NCBI GenBank assembly: GCA_044350415.1
Contig: JBILHQ010000260.1
Coordinates: forward strand, 1 to 7,780
DNA from: M3007 sp044350415
Lineage (GTDB): Bacteria > Bacteroidota > Bacteroidia > Chitinophagales > Saprospiraceae
Reading direction: 5' to 3'
Length of the DNA stretch: 7,780 bases
Shown here: positions 1 through 6,622 of the stretch, one piece after another
How positions within the stretch are numbered: position 1 is the first letter of the stretch
Layout of the letters: every line of letters starts with the position of its first letter
Notes under the pieces: model-generated
Database searches by the model: none
What the model was told of the DNA's origin: nothing
Seen by the model: only the letters and a program-made list of their open reading frames with translations
Made by a program: the position numbers and the translations under genes

Positions 1-593
1 GCTTCAGGCAAACCAAACAGCATCAGCGCCTGATCAATCAGGTGCGAGCCCAGGTCGTATAAAATGCCCGCACCCGGAATGGCCTCTTCCCGCCAGGCCT
101 TTTGCTTGAGTGCTGGACGAAAACGGTCGTAATTAGATTCATATTCCACTAAATTGCCCAATAAACCGCTCTTCAGTAGTTTGATTACCGTTTGATAATC
201 AGCCACGAAACGCCGGTTGTGGTGAACGGTTAGCACACGGTTTTGGAGGCGCGCCAATTCAATTAATGCATCAGCCTCAGCCGATGTGATGGTGAAAGGC
301 TTTTCCACAATCACGTGCTTTCCATTCATCAACGCTTTTGTGGCTAATGGAGCGTGGGATTCGTTGGGCGAGCCGATGATGACCAAGTCAATAGTCGGAT
401 CGTTCAGAATACCATCTGCATCGGTAACAATTTCAGTCTCCGGGTATCGGGCTCTGGCTTTTTCAATAAACAGGAGATTGGATGTACTGATTTTCGCCAG
501 CCGGAAACCGGGAATGGTGCTGATAAATGGTGCGTGAAAAATCTGACCGGCCATGCCGAATCCGATAATACCAGTGTTGAGTATTTTGCTCAT
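1..593 (-). CDS. Gfo/Idh/MocA family oxidoreductase, N-terminal part (3' end cut by window edge)
   Basis: This is the first 197 codons of an NAD(P)-dependent sugar or polyol dehydrogenase-type enzyme, starting at the ATG at 593-591 and running off the left edge. The N-terminal Rossmann fold has the dinucleotide motif G11-F-G13-M-A-G16, followed by FHAPFI. The family's EKP motif is at residues 97-99; K98 is the usual catalytic/structural lysine. The C-terminal domain begins with HHNRRF (124-129) and contains DLGSHLID (180-187), where H184 is the likely catalytic histidine and D180/D187 are conserved. Family members are usually about 340-350 residues, so somewhat over half is present. The GFGMAG..FHAPF and HHNRR signatures resemble the YdgJ/IolW branch (inositol or sugar dehydrogenases), but the substrate cannot be fixed from this fragment. 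No clear Shine-Dalgarno sequence precedes the start. A long palindrome ends about 10 bases upstream and may lie in the leader. Confidence 0.93.
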   Translation of the reverse strand, partial: MSKILNTGIIGFGMAGQIFHAPFISTIPGFRLAKISTSNLLFIEKARARYPETEIVTDADGILNDPTIDLVIIGSPNESHAPLATKALMNGKHVIVEKPFTITSAEADALIELARLQNRVLTVHHNRRFVADYQTVIKLLKSGLLGNLVEYESNYDRFRPALKQKAWREEAIPGAGILYDLGSHLIDQALMLFGLPE

Positions 594-602
594 ACGTTGA
601 AG

Positions 603-765
603 TAGACTTGTAGCGGAGGGAGCGTCCGTACCATGAAATTAGGAATTTTTTCCCTGATTGAGGCTCATTTTGGAGTTCGTAGCACCGCTACGGGCTCCAA
701 AATAGCCGAAAAGTTGGAAAAAATTGCAATTTCTGGCCGGATCGCCTCTCTCCGCCACAAGTATA
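603..765. repeat. 163-bp imperfect palindrome, MITE-like or extragenic palindromic element
   Basis: The left arm (603-683) and right arm (687-765) are inverted copies of each other around a 3-base centre (ACC, 684-686). The innermost 17 bases (667-683 against 687-703) pair completely in a plus-strand RNA if two G-U pairs are allowed. Over the whole arms about four of five positions match, with a few 1-base gaps. Conserved blocks include ACTTGT, GCGGAG, GAAATT, AATTTTTTCC, GGCT and ATTTTGGAG. The outer ends are TAGACTTGT and, on the other strand, TATACTTGT. There is no transposase and no convincing reading frame inside. It sits between a doubtful 97-codon frame and the start of the oxidoreductase gene. 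It could be a non-autonomous transposon derivative or a dispersed palindromic repeat. A terminator is less likely, given its size and the lack of a terminal T-run beside the stem. Confidence 0.85.
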
Positions 766-807
766 TTATAGTTCACCGTAAAAGTAGGATAAATTCCAGA
801 AATATTT

Positions 808-1101
808 TTATTCAATAATGATATTCACAGAGGCTGTATCGACAACCGGAAAAGTGATTGGGAACGACTCTGATAACCCTGTTTGAAGATAAGTATTATA
901 GGTCTTGAAATCCGCGAGGTATCTTATTCTATACGAACAGGAGAATAAGGCAGCCCTGAAAAGTACTATCGTAGTATCATAAGGGTGTGTGTTGCTGGCA
1001 ACGTAAGCACCGGGTTTCCTGGGGTGCATAACAATTAACGTCCGGTAATATCGAGATAAGTTCCATTTTGGTTGCCGGTAAGGTGTCGAGCCAGTAATCA
1101 A
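808..1101 (-). CDS. Doubtful 97-codon hypothetical reading frame, possibly a gene remnant
   Basis: This open frame begins with TTG 20 bases after the GH5 stop codon and ends with TAA. A purine-rich AAGGAG lies 13 bases before the TTG, directly after the GH5 stop, which is longer than ideal spacing. The predicted product has no signal peptide, membrane segment or motif I recognise. Its C-terminal part (residues about 45-97) looks beta-rich, with aromatic and alternating hydrophobic residues ending in SVNIIIE. The frame follows the GH5 gene closely and stops about 40 bases before the palindrome. It could be a small co-transcribed protein, the tail of a decayed gene, or chance: an open frame of this length is not rare at this base composition. 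The other two minus-strand frames are interrupted by stops. Confidence 0.25.
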   Translation of the reverse strand: MITGSTPYRQPKWNLSRYYRTLIVMHPRKPGAYVASNTHPYDTTIVLFRAALFSCSYRIRYLADFKTYNTYLQTGLSESFPITFPVVDTASVNIIIE

Positions 1102-1121
1102 TGTGGTTTTTCTACTCCTTA

Positions 1122-3209
1122 TTACCGCATCACCGCAATCTGATGGGTTATTTTATGTCCGCCACTTATTTCGGCAGTAACAAAGTACAATCCGTCCGGA
1201 AACTGTTGAATATCGATAACATCGGTTATTATTCTCGCGGCAGGCGAATACTGTTTGGTATAAATAATCCTTCCTGCTACGTCATAGATATCAACGTTTG
1301 TAAGTGAAGCGTCATCTCCTTTCAATGCTATCGTCGTTTGGTAATAAGTGGGGTTTGGATATACCTGTATTTCCACTGGCACCTTTCTGCAATTCATTTC
1401 CTGAAGGGGTGAGTAGGAGACTTTTTGATCAGGAGTTATCATTTTTAATCGATAAAAACGCGCATCTGCGTACTGATTATCAATTTGCTGGTAAATATGG
1501 TCACCTTCCAATGCATTCAGGCGTTGGACTGTTTCCCAGTTCACACCATCAGCACTTCGTTCCATATCAAATAAATAACCTGCTCCTGTTGTAAACGCAC
1601 GCCAGGTTAAGGATGGGAAAGCATTTTCACATCCGGAAGTTAAGGAGGTTAATGCAATCGGTAATGAGGCGTACAATCCCAGTGCGGTTTTAAAACAGGG
1701 TATACAATTACTCTCATTAATAATGCCGTTGGTATAAAATCCAAATGCATCGGAAGGGGAAATGGCATCCCAGTAGAATGCCGAAAATCCATTGGTATTG
1801 ATGGCAGTAGCTAAGGTTTGTATCCAGTTGCAACGGCTGGTAGCATCTGCTTGTGTCGAACACCCGAATTCGCCCAAATTTATTGGCACATCATAATTGT
1901 CGCTCCAGGCTTTAACGGATGCAAAAAGCTGGTTGATCGCCGCTACTTCCCCCGCCTGTGGAAAGGTTCGGGGCGGAAAGTTCGGCGGATTGGTCCAACT
2001 CATTCCCTGGTGGGTGAAAAAATAGGGGTCATAATTATGGAAAGTATAGATGATGTCGGGGTCGGCAAGCGGGGTAAACCCAACGAGGGTATTCCCCGAA
2101 TTCCATTGATTTGCACCCACCAGCACAGAATGGGTCTGTGTCTCTGTGGCCCGAATGACATTGATAAGGCTTGCCGCCACTGTCCGCCAATTGCTATTGG
2201 AAATTTCATTGGTCGGTTCATTGTAAATTTCAAGAAAGAACTGCGATGGATCAAGGTAATCATAATGGTCGGTCAGTTGTTCCCATACCGCCTGCAACCG
2301 CGGAAGTTCCGTATTGTAATTGGCATCTGTCAATGGATAACCATGGTGATTATCGATAATTAATTTGAAATTATAAATACCGGCCCATAAGATCATGCTG
2401 TCCACTAAATCAAATGCAACATGACCAAAATCAAGGTCATAGGGCGGTGTAAGGCTCCCCAATCGTTCAAAAGTCACCGGCAAACGAAAAGTATTGAATC
2501 CCGCATTGTGCAAATCACGCACTTTCGTACGGTTATAACGGTTGAACTCCGGGTACGCGTTAAATGGTATGAGCCAGTAGGCTTCGAGCCAGTTGGCGGT
2601 ATTGACACCGAGTCCCAGACTTGCTGCCCGCGCATTGGTGGCAGCCGAAGCCGGTGCTGGACCTCCCGCAACAGTCACTAATTCAAGAGCATCGAAAAAA
2701 ACAATACCATTCCCCGCCTGGGCAGGCGAAGAAATACTCAGGTCAATTTCCCTAACGGCAGCAGCCATTACCGGCGAACCAGCGGTGAGCGAAATGATCG
2801 GAATATCTACCACTGCATAAGTACTGTTGGACGTGCCCACTTCCACCGTATTGCCGTAATTGCTGCCGTTGCGCAGGGTAATGGTGATGGTTTGTCCAGC
2901 CGAAAGTCCCCGGTATGCAATCCGAAGGTGCGAAAATCCCGAAAAATTCCGCGCGGCAGAAGCACCCCAATTGTCCATATTCAATCCAACGCCAGCCCAC
3001 CATTGTGCAAAATTATAATCAAAGCGATAGTGTTTGGTACCTTCAAATGGCGTTTGTCCTGTTACTTCAGCGAATGTGGCAGTGCCTCCTGCTCCAGCGC
3101 CCGACCATGTGCCGGTGATCAGGGTTTGGACATCTTTGTAAATAACAGGTTGTGCCGACAAACTCAGGCCCAGGATAAAGGGCAATACAGCGAAGTAAAG
3201 TTTTTTCAT
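1122..3209 (-). CDS. Secreted GH5 glycoside hydrolase (endoglucanase-like) with T9SS C-terminal sorting domain
   Basis: This 695-residue exported enzyme probably hydrolyses beta-1,4-linked glucan or a related polysaccharide. It starts at the ATG at 3209-3207, giving a signal peptide (MKK, hydrophobic core, then SLSAQ at 16-20). An in-frame Met 21 codons upstream would spoil the signal and overlaps the -7 promoter box. Residues about 24-179 form a beta-sandwich domain like carbohydrate-binding or CIA30-type domains. Residues about 190-514 are the GH5 barrel. All eight family residues are visible: R242 (FRLP), H288 or H289 (DNHH), N330 and acid/base E331 (IYNEP), H391 and Y393 (HNYDPY), nucleophile E447 (GEFG) and W480 (WDA). 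Residues about 527-608 form a small beta domain with the ERSADGVNW signature common in Bacteroidota exported proteins. Residues about 612-695 are a type-A T9SS sorting tail (VYPNP, DVAGR, FPDGLYFV, final AVMR), removed or modified at export. The GH5 subfamily and exact substrate cannot be assigned by eye. Confidence 0.95.
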   Translation of the reverse strand: MKKLYFAVLPFILGLSLSAQPVIYKDVQTLITGTWSGAGAGGTATFAEVTGQTPFEGTKHYRFDYNFAQWWAGVGLNMDNWGASAARNFSGFSHLRIAYRGLSAGQTITITLRNGSNYGNTVEVGTSNSTYAVVDIPIISLTAGSPVMAAAVREIDLSISSPAQAGNGIVFFDALELVTVAGGPAPASAATNARAASLGLGVNTANWLEAYWLIPFNAYPEFNRYNRTKVRDLHNAGFNTFRLPVTFERLGSLTPPYDLDFGHVAFDLVDSMILWAGIYNFKLIIDNHHGYPLTDANYNTELPRLQAVWEQLTDHYDYLDPSQFFLEIYNEPTNEISNSNWRTVAASLINVIRATETQTHSVLVGANQWNSGNTLVGFTPLADPDIIYTFHNYDPYFFTHQGMSWTNPPNFPPRTFPQAGEVAAINQLFASVKAWSDNYDVPINLGEFGCSTQADATSRCNWIQTLATAINTNGFSAFYWDAISPSDAFGFYTNGIINESNCIPCFKTALGLYASLPIALTSLTSGCENAFPSLTWRAFTTGAGYLFDMERSADGVNWETVQRLNALEGDHIYQQIDNQYADARFYRLKMITPDQKVSYSPLQEMNCRKVPVEIQVYPNPTYYQTTIALKGDDASLTNVDIYDVAGRIIYTKQYSPAARIITDVIDIQQFPDGLYFVTAEISGGHKITHQIAVMR

Positions 3210-3259
3210 TGTTGAAGTTTCGAATTGAAAAACTGACAGGGTGAGTAGATGTATTGTGG

Positions 3260-3267
3260 CAAAAGTA
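3260..3267 (-). promoter_or_regulatory. Bacteroidota-type -7 promoter element for the GH5 gene
   Basis: On the minus strand this reads TACTTTTG, an exact match to the TAnnTTTG -7 consensus used by the Bacteroidota primary sigma factor. It lies about 50 bases upstream of the GH5 ATG, leaving a short leader of roughly 40-50 bases. No good -33 TTG/TTTG box is seen at the usual distance, so strength and exact start point are uncertain. Its position places the upstream in-frame Met (3272-3270) outside the transcript and supports the start at 3209. Confidence 0.55.
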
Positions 3268-3459
3268 AACATATCTAATAATCTGCTTCCCGTTCACCTT
3301 AATTTTATTGATCCATTTGGAAATGCCGCAGGAAAACAGGTCAGTGGAGCTTTTACAGGAAGAAAAAGACATGCTCTAAGGAGAAACAATGGTATTATAA
3401 ACGGATTGAAAGGTACGTTTTGCGCAATCAGGCAGGAATAAGTTCAGTAAATTTAAAAT

Positions 3460-3558
3460 ACGATTGATTCGTTTTACGATTTGATTCCAGCATACTTTCC
3501 AAATAGATGTTATAGCAGAATCTTATACTAATCGTAAATCGTAAATCGAATCAATCGT
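3460..3558. repeat. Inverted repeat with ATCGTAA units downstream of the M16 peptidase gene
   Basis: The left arm (3460-3486) and right arm (3530-3558) are inverted copies. Their outer 12 bases are perfect (ACGATTGATTCG at 3460-3471 against CGAATCAATCGT at 3547-3558), and the similarity continues inward with small gaps. The right arm contains two and a half tandem 7-mers, ATCGTAA (3531-3548). The central loop is about 43 bases. It begins 10 bases past the peptidase stop. On the minus strand the far side runs into TATTTTAAATTT, so it may help end the peptidase transcript. The AT-rich stem and long loop make it unlike a classical terminator. Confidence 0.6.
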
Positions 3559-3567
3559 CTATCAAAA

Positions 3568-6327
3568 CTACAGTTTATCTTTCTTTACCACATTGCCGTT
3601 GGCATCAATGGTAATTACCTCAATACCGAGTTCTTTCAGTCCGGGCAATACTTTTTGTGCATCGCCGGCCATGAACCAACCGAGGTTGCCAGGCTGGATC
3701 ACTTTTTTGGCCACAGTGCGGGCATCCTGAAGGGTAAGACCGGTTACCCGGCTACCGTAGGTTTTCCAGTAGTTGTCGTCCAAACCGTACCGAACAATAC
3801 TGCGGGCACTGGCATTCACCGAGCCGTTAGTTTCCCACATGCCCGACATACCCATCACGGTATTCTGTTTGGTTTTGTCAAATTCAGCCTGGGTCATTTC
3901 CTTGTCACCTACAAAAGCATTCACCTCTTTGATGATTTCCTGTACACTTTCCTTCGTTTTGTCGGATTGTACTGGGGCAAAAATCATAAACGGCCGTTGT
4001 CCTTTGGTATTCTGCACAAAAGAACCCGCGCCATAAGACCAGTGTTTGTCTTCACGGATATTCAGGTTGATACGGCTGGTGAAGTCGCCTCCAAGGACGT
4101 TATTCATTTGCTCGATAGCGGTTTCGTCCAGTTCACCGTATTTTTTGGTGAGGTAACCCGCCATGATCATACTTTGCTGACTTTCAGGACGATCGATCAG
4201 GTAAATTTTTCCATTGTTCATGGTTTTTACCTCTGGAATAACCTTTTTAGGAACGTCAGATTTTTTCCAGTTGTTGAAACGCGCTTCTAATTTTGCAGTG
4301 AGATCTTCCATGCTGATATCGCCTGTCACCACGATAGTCGCGTTGTTCGGGCGAAGCCATTTTTCATAAAATCCTTTCACATCTGCAACTGCAAGGGTAT
4401 TCACAATATCTTCCTCGCCTGTGCCACTCATGGGCATCGCATAAGGATGGTTTTCGCCGTAAAGCAATTTTGGTGCCACGCGCATCACCATACTTTGCGG
4501 TTGCTTTTTCTCATTTTGGATAGCACTGATCTGCTGATCCTGCAGGCGACGAAAATCGGCTTCCGGGAAAGAAGGGTTGAGTACTACATCCGCCATCAGA
4601 TCGAGACTAGGGTCAAGACTTTGCTTGAGGGTACTCAGGGTAACATAAGAAAAATCAAGATCGCTGGACGTATTGAGATTGGCTCCTAATAGCTGCAATT
4701 GTTCACTGATTTGCAGGGCATTGCGTGTTTTGGTGCCCTCATCAAGCATGTTCATTGCAAGGTTGGCAAGGCCAAGTTTGCCACCAAACTTGTCGGAGCA
4801 ATAGCCTGCATCAAACATCATACTGGCTACAACGGTCGGACTCTCTTTGCGGCGGGTAAGTAATACTTTTATGCCGTTTTTGAGGGTACTGCGTTGGATA
4901 TCAGGGAATTTGGCTTCAGCTGTGGCCCCAAGCCCGGGAATTTTGGAGCGATCAGCTTCTTTGCCGGAAACACTGTAATCAGCGAATGGTGTACATGTCA
5001 GGACAAACCGGCCATCCAGCATCCATCTTTTAGCCGACGCAAGAAGGTCTTTTGAAGTGGCGGAGTTGTATAATTGCAGCATTTTTTTATAATAATCTGC
5101 AGAATTGCCAAGTACCTCATTGGAGGCGAGTAAATCACTTTTACCGCCAAAACCACCGATACGTTCCAGCCCTTTAATAAAACCTGCGAAATAAGCCGCT
5201 TTTACCCGTTTCATTTCGTCTTCCGTCGGCCCGGTGGCTAAAAATTCGGTTAAGACTTCATTAATGGCGGTCTCTACTTCTTCCAGGGTATGTCCCTGTT
5301 TAACCCGCGCACCAATAAACAGGTTACCTGCAATTTCGGACGGGCCATTGAAGCAGAACACACTGGTGGAAATTTGTTTGTCGTAAACGAGTTTTTTGTA
5401 GAGGCGGCTGTTTTTGCCATTACCAAGAACGTCGCTGACCAGGTCAAGATATACGTTATCGGGAGTTCCCCATTGTGCAGTATTCCACACCATTACGACT
5501 TGTGGCTCAGGTACGCGGTCCTGAAAAGTAGCGCGGGTTTCGCCGGTGCGTTTTGGGATATTTATACCCGGGCGGGCAATAGTGGGTCCGGCGGGAATAT
5601 TGCCGAAGTACTGGAGCACTTTTTCATAAGCAGCTTCGGGCGTGATATCTCCAGCCACCACAAGTACCGCGTTTGCGGCGCCGTAGTAGGTTTTGAACCA
5701 CTCGTGAACGTCTTCCAGTTTGGCTGCATTAAGGTCTTCCATTTCACCGATGACCGTATGGCCGTATGGGTGATATGGAGGGAACATTTCTTTTTGAATG
5801 ATATCCCAGCCTTTTGCATAAGGTTGGTTTTCGCCCTGGCGTTTCTCATTTTGCACTACTCCGCGCTGCTCATCCAGTTTGGCCTGGTCAATTGCGCCGA
5901 TCAAGTGTCCCATTCGGTCACTTTCGAGCCAAAGCACCTGATCGAGGGCATTGACGGGGACATTTTGGAAATAGTTGGTGCGGTCTTCATTGGTGGTACC
6001 ATTCAGCTCTGTGGCTCCAATAGATTCCAATGCCTGAAAATAGTCAGTATTGAAGTTTTCAGAGCCGTTGAACATCAGGTGTTCGAACAGGTGTGCAAAA
6101 CCCGATTTGCCCAGCCGCTCATTTTTAGACCCTACGTGGTACCAAATGTTTACCGCAACAATTGGTGCTTTATGGTCCTCATGAACCACTAAACGTAAGC
6201 CGTTAGGCAAAATAAATTTTTTGTAAGGAACATCAATGTCGTCAGGATTGAAGTTTTGGGCAAATACGGAGGCCTGTGCAACAACAATTACAGCAGCCAG
6301 TATTGCCAAAAGGCGTAAGTTTTTCAT
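3568..6327 (-). CDS. Exported two-repeat M16 (pitrilysin-like) zinc metallopeptidase
   Basis: This 919-residue insulinase-superfamily peptidase is probably periplasmic or envelope-located and cleaves peptides or small unfolded proteins. The start at ATG 6327-6325 gives a signal peptide (MKNLR, hydrophobic core AILAAVIVVA, then SVFAQ at 20-24). A further upstream TTG would bury it. The first repeat (about 34-455) holds the inverted zinc motif H79-L-F-E82-H83 with the third ligand E161 (RGVVQNE). E82 is the catalytic base. It also has the family's FEHLMFNGSENF and YHPYGH stretches. The second repeat (about 475-915) lacks HxxEH, having LANLAMNML at the equivalent place. It keeps the partner pair R758 and Y765 (REDKHWSYG), seven residues apart as in insulin-degrading enzyme. 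This fits one chain carrying active and inactive halves that close as a clamshell. Length is normal for the family and no frame break is seen. It is likely transcribed alone, as no same-strand gene abuts it. No convincing -7 box was found. Confidence 0.95.
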   Translation of the reverse strand: MKNLRLLAILAAVIVVAQASVFAQNFNPDDIDVPYKKFILPNGLRLVVHEDHKAPIVAVNIWYHVGSKNERLGKSGFAHLFEHLMFNGSENFNTDYFQALESIGATELNGTTNEDRTNYFQNVPVNALDQVLWLESDRMGHLIGAIDQAKLDEQRGVVQNEKRQGENQPYAKGWDIIQKEMFPPYHPYGHTVIGEMEDLNAAKLEDVHEWFKTYYGAANAVLVVAGDITPEAAYEKVLQYFGNIPAGPTIARPGINIPKRTGETRATFQDRVPEPQVVMVWNTAQWGTPDNVYLDLVSDVLGNGKNSRLYKKLVYDKQISTSVFCFNGPSEIAGNLFIGARVKQGHTLEEVETAINEVLTEFLATGPTEDEMKRVKAAYFAGFIKGLERIGGFGGKSDLLASNEVLGNSADYYKKMLQLYNSATSKDLLASAKRWMLDGRFVLTCTPFADYSVSGKEADRSKIPGLGATAEAKFPDIQRSTLKNGIKVLLTRRKESPTVVASMMFDAGYCSDKFGGKLGLANLAMNMLDEGTKTRNALQISEQLQLLGANLNTSSDLDFSYVTLSTLKQSLDPSLDLMADVVLNPSFPEADFRRLQDQQISAIQNEKKQPQSMVMRVAPKLLYGENHPYAMPMSGTGEEDIVNTLAVADVKGFYEKWLRPNNATIVVTGDISMEDLTAKLEARFNNWKKSDVPKKVIPEVKTMNNGKIYLIDRPESQQSMIMAGYLTKKYGELDETAIEQMNNVLGGDFTSRINLNIREDKHWSYGAGSFVQNTKGQRPFMIFAPVQSDKTKESVQEIIKEVNAFVGDKEMTQAEFDKTKQNTVMGMSGMWETNGSVNASARSIVRYGLDDNYWKTYGSRVTGLTLQDARTVAKKVIQPGNLGWFMAGDAQKVLPGLKELGIEVITIDANGNVVKKDKL

Positions 6328-6437
6328 ACTTAATATTAAGGATGTGGTGAAAACAAGTGCTAATGTTGCAAAGCAACAAAACAAACAGACAAAAGATTGG
6401 ATAAAAGGTTGATTTTATCGGGTAAATGGAAGGAATT

Positions 6438-6479
6438 AAGCTATGAGTTATAAGCTATGCCTTATAAGCTATGCGTTAT
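6438..6479. repeat. Three tandem 14-bp repeats (AAGCTATGnnTTAT)
   Basis: The units are AAGCTATGAGTTAT (6438-6451), AAGCTATGCCTTAT (6452-6465) and AAGCTATGCGTTAT (6466-6479). They differ only at the two bases after ATG, and the last is followed by a partial echo (GCG). They lie about 110 bases upstream of the M16 peptidase start, in non-coding DNA. Regular spacing of a 14-bp unit could reflect slippage or a set of protein sites; nothing in the sequence decides between these. Confidence 0.8.
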
Positions 6480-6562
6480 GCGTTTTGTAGGGTGTGCTGT
6501 GGTGTCAGATCTCGGAGTCCGCTCAAAAAATAGTAAAATAATGGAAACACTCACCCTTTTTT

Positions 6563-6608
6563 AAAAAAAGCAGCCGTCCCGGGGAATCCCGAAACGGCTG
6601 CTTTTTTT
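6563..6608 (-). terminator. Rho-independent terminator of the coiled-coil membrane protein gene
   Basis: The arms at 6563-6577 and 6594-6608 pair perfectly over 15 bases, with a GC-rich core (GCAGCCGT/ACGGCTGC) flanked by A7/T7. Inside, a two-base mismatch leads to a second helix CGGG/CCCG (6580-6583, 6588-6591) with a GAAT loop. On the minus strand the stem ends in a seven-T run, 14 bases past the stop codon. The A7/T7 symmetry means it could also stop plus-strand transcription. Confidence 0.93.
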
Positions 6609-6622
6609 AAAACTTGAAAAAA

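Larger units (their letters stand above)
3210..3567. other. Intergenic region between the M16 peptidase and GH5 genes
   Basis: These 358 bases hold the GH5 leader and promoter on the right-hand side of that gene and, near the peptidase stop, a long inverted repeat built of ATCGTAA units. The middle (about 3280-3455) has no gene I can support. A plus-strand AAGGAG followed by ATG near 3390 is closed by a stop after three codons. The short frames there lack recognisable motifs. Confidence 0.7.
6328..6622. other. Intergenic region upstream of the M16 peptidase gene
   Basis: These 295 bases separate the coiled-coil gene's stop from the peptidase start. They contain that gene's terminator, three 14-bp tandem repeats and an AT-rich leader. 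A perfect 12-bp palindrome CTTAATATTAAG (6329-6340) sits one base before the peptidase ATG, and a short GTTGC-AAA-GCAAC hairpin lies at 6364-6376. No Shine-Dalgarno sequence, gene or RNA was recognised. Confidence 0.7.

Noticed and set aside
779..786. TACTTTTA on the minus strand as a possible -7 box for the oxidoreductase
   Set aside because: It misses the final G of TAnnTTTG, lacks a -33 box and would put the whole palindrome in the leader; not strong enough to call.
633..818. 61-codon plus-strand frame across the palindrome
   Set aside because: Most of it lies inside the inverted repeat, so the frame follows from the palindrome; no protein motif is seen.
1818..2363. 181-codon plus-strand open frame
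   Set aside because: Antisense to the GH5 catalytic domain, which shows all eight family residues.
3378..3402. Good Shine-Dalgarno (AAGGAG) and ATG on the plus strand
   Set aside because: The frame closes at a stop after three codons.
3241..3441. 66-codon plus-strand frame in the spacer between the peptidase and GH5 genes
   Set aside because: It overlaps the GH5 promoter, has no recognisable motif and no clear ribosome binding site.
3655..4290. 211-codon plus-strand open frame
   Set aside because: Antisense to the C-terminal half of the M16 peptidase and without motifs; a shadow of its codon use.
5290..6192. 300-codon plus-strand open frame
   Set aside because: It lies entirely antisense to the M16 peptidase, whose catalytic motifs and signal peptide are clear; the plus-strand product has no recognisable domain.
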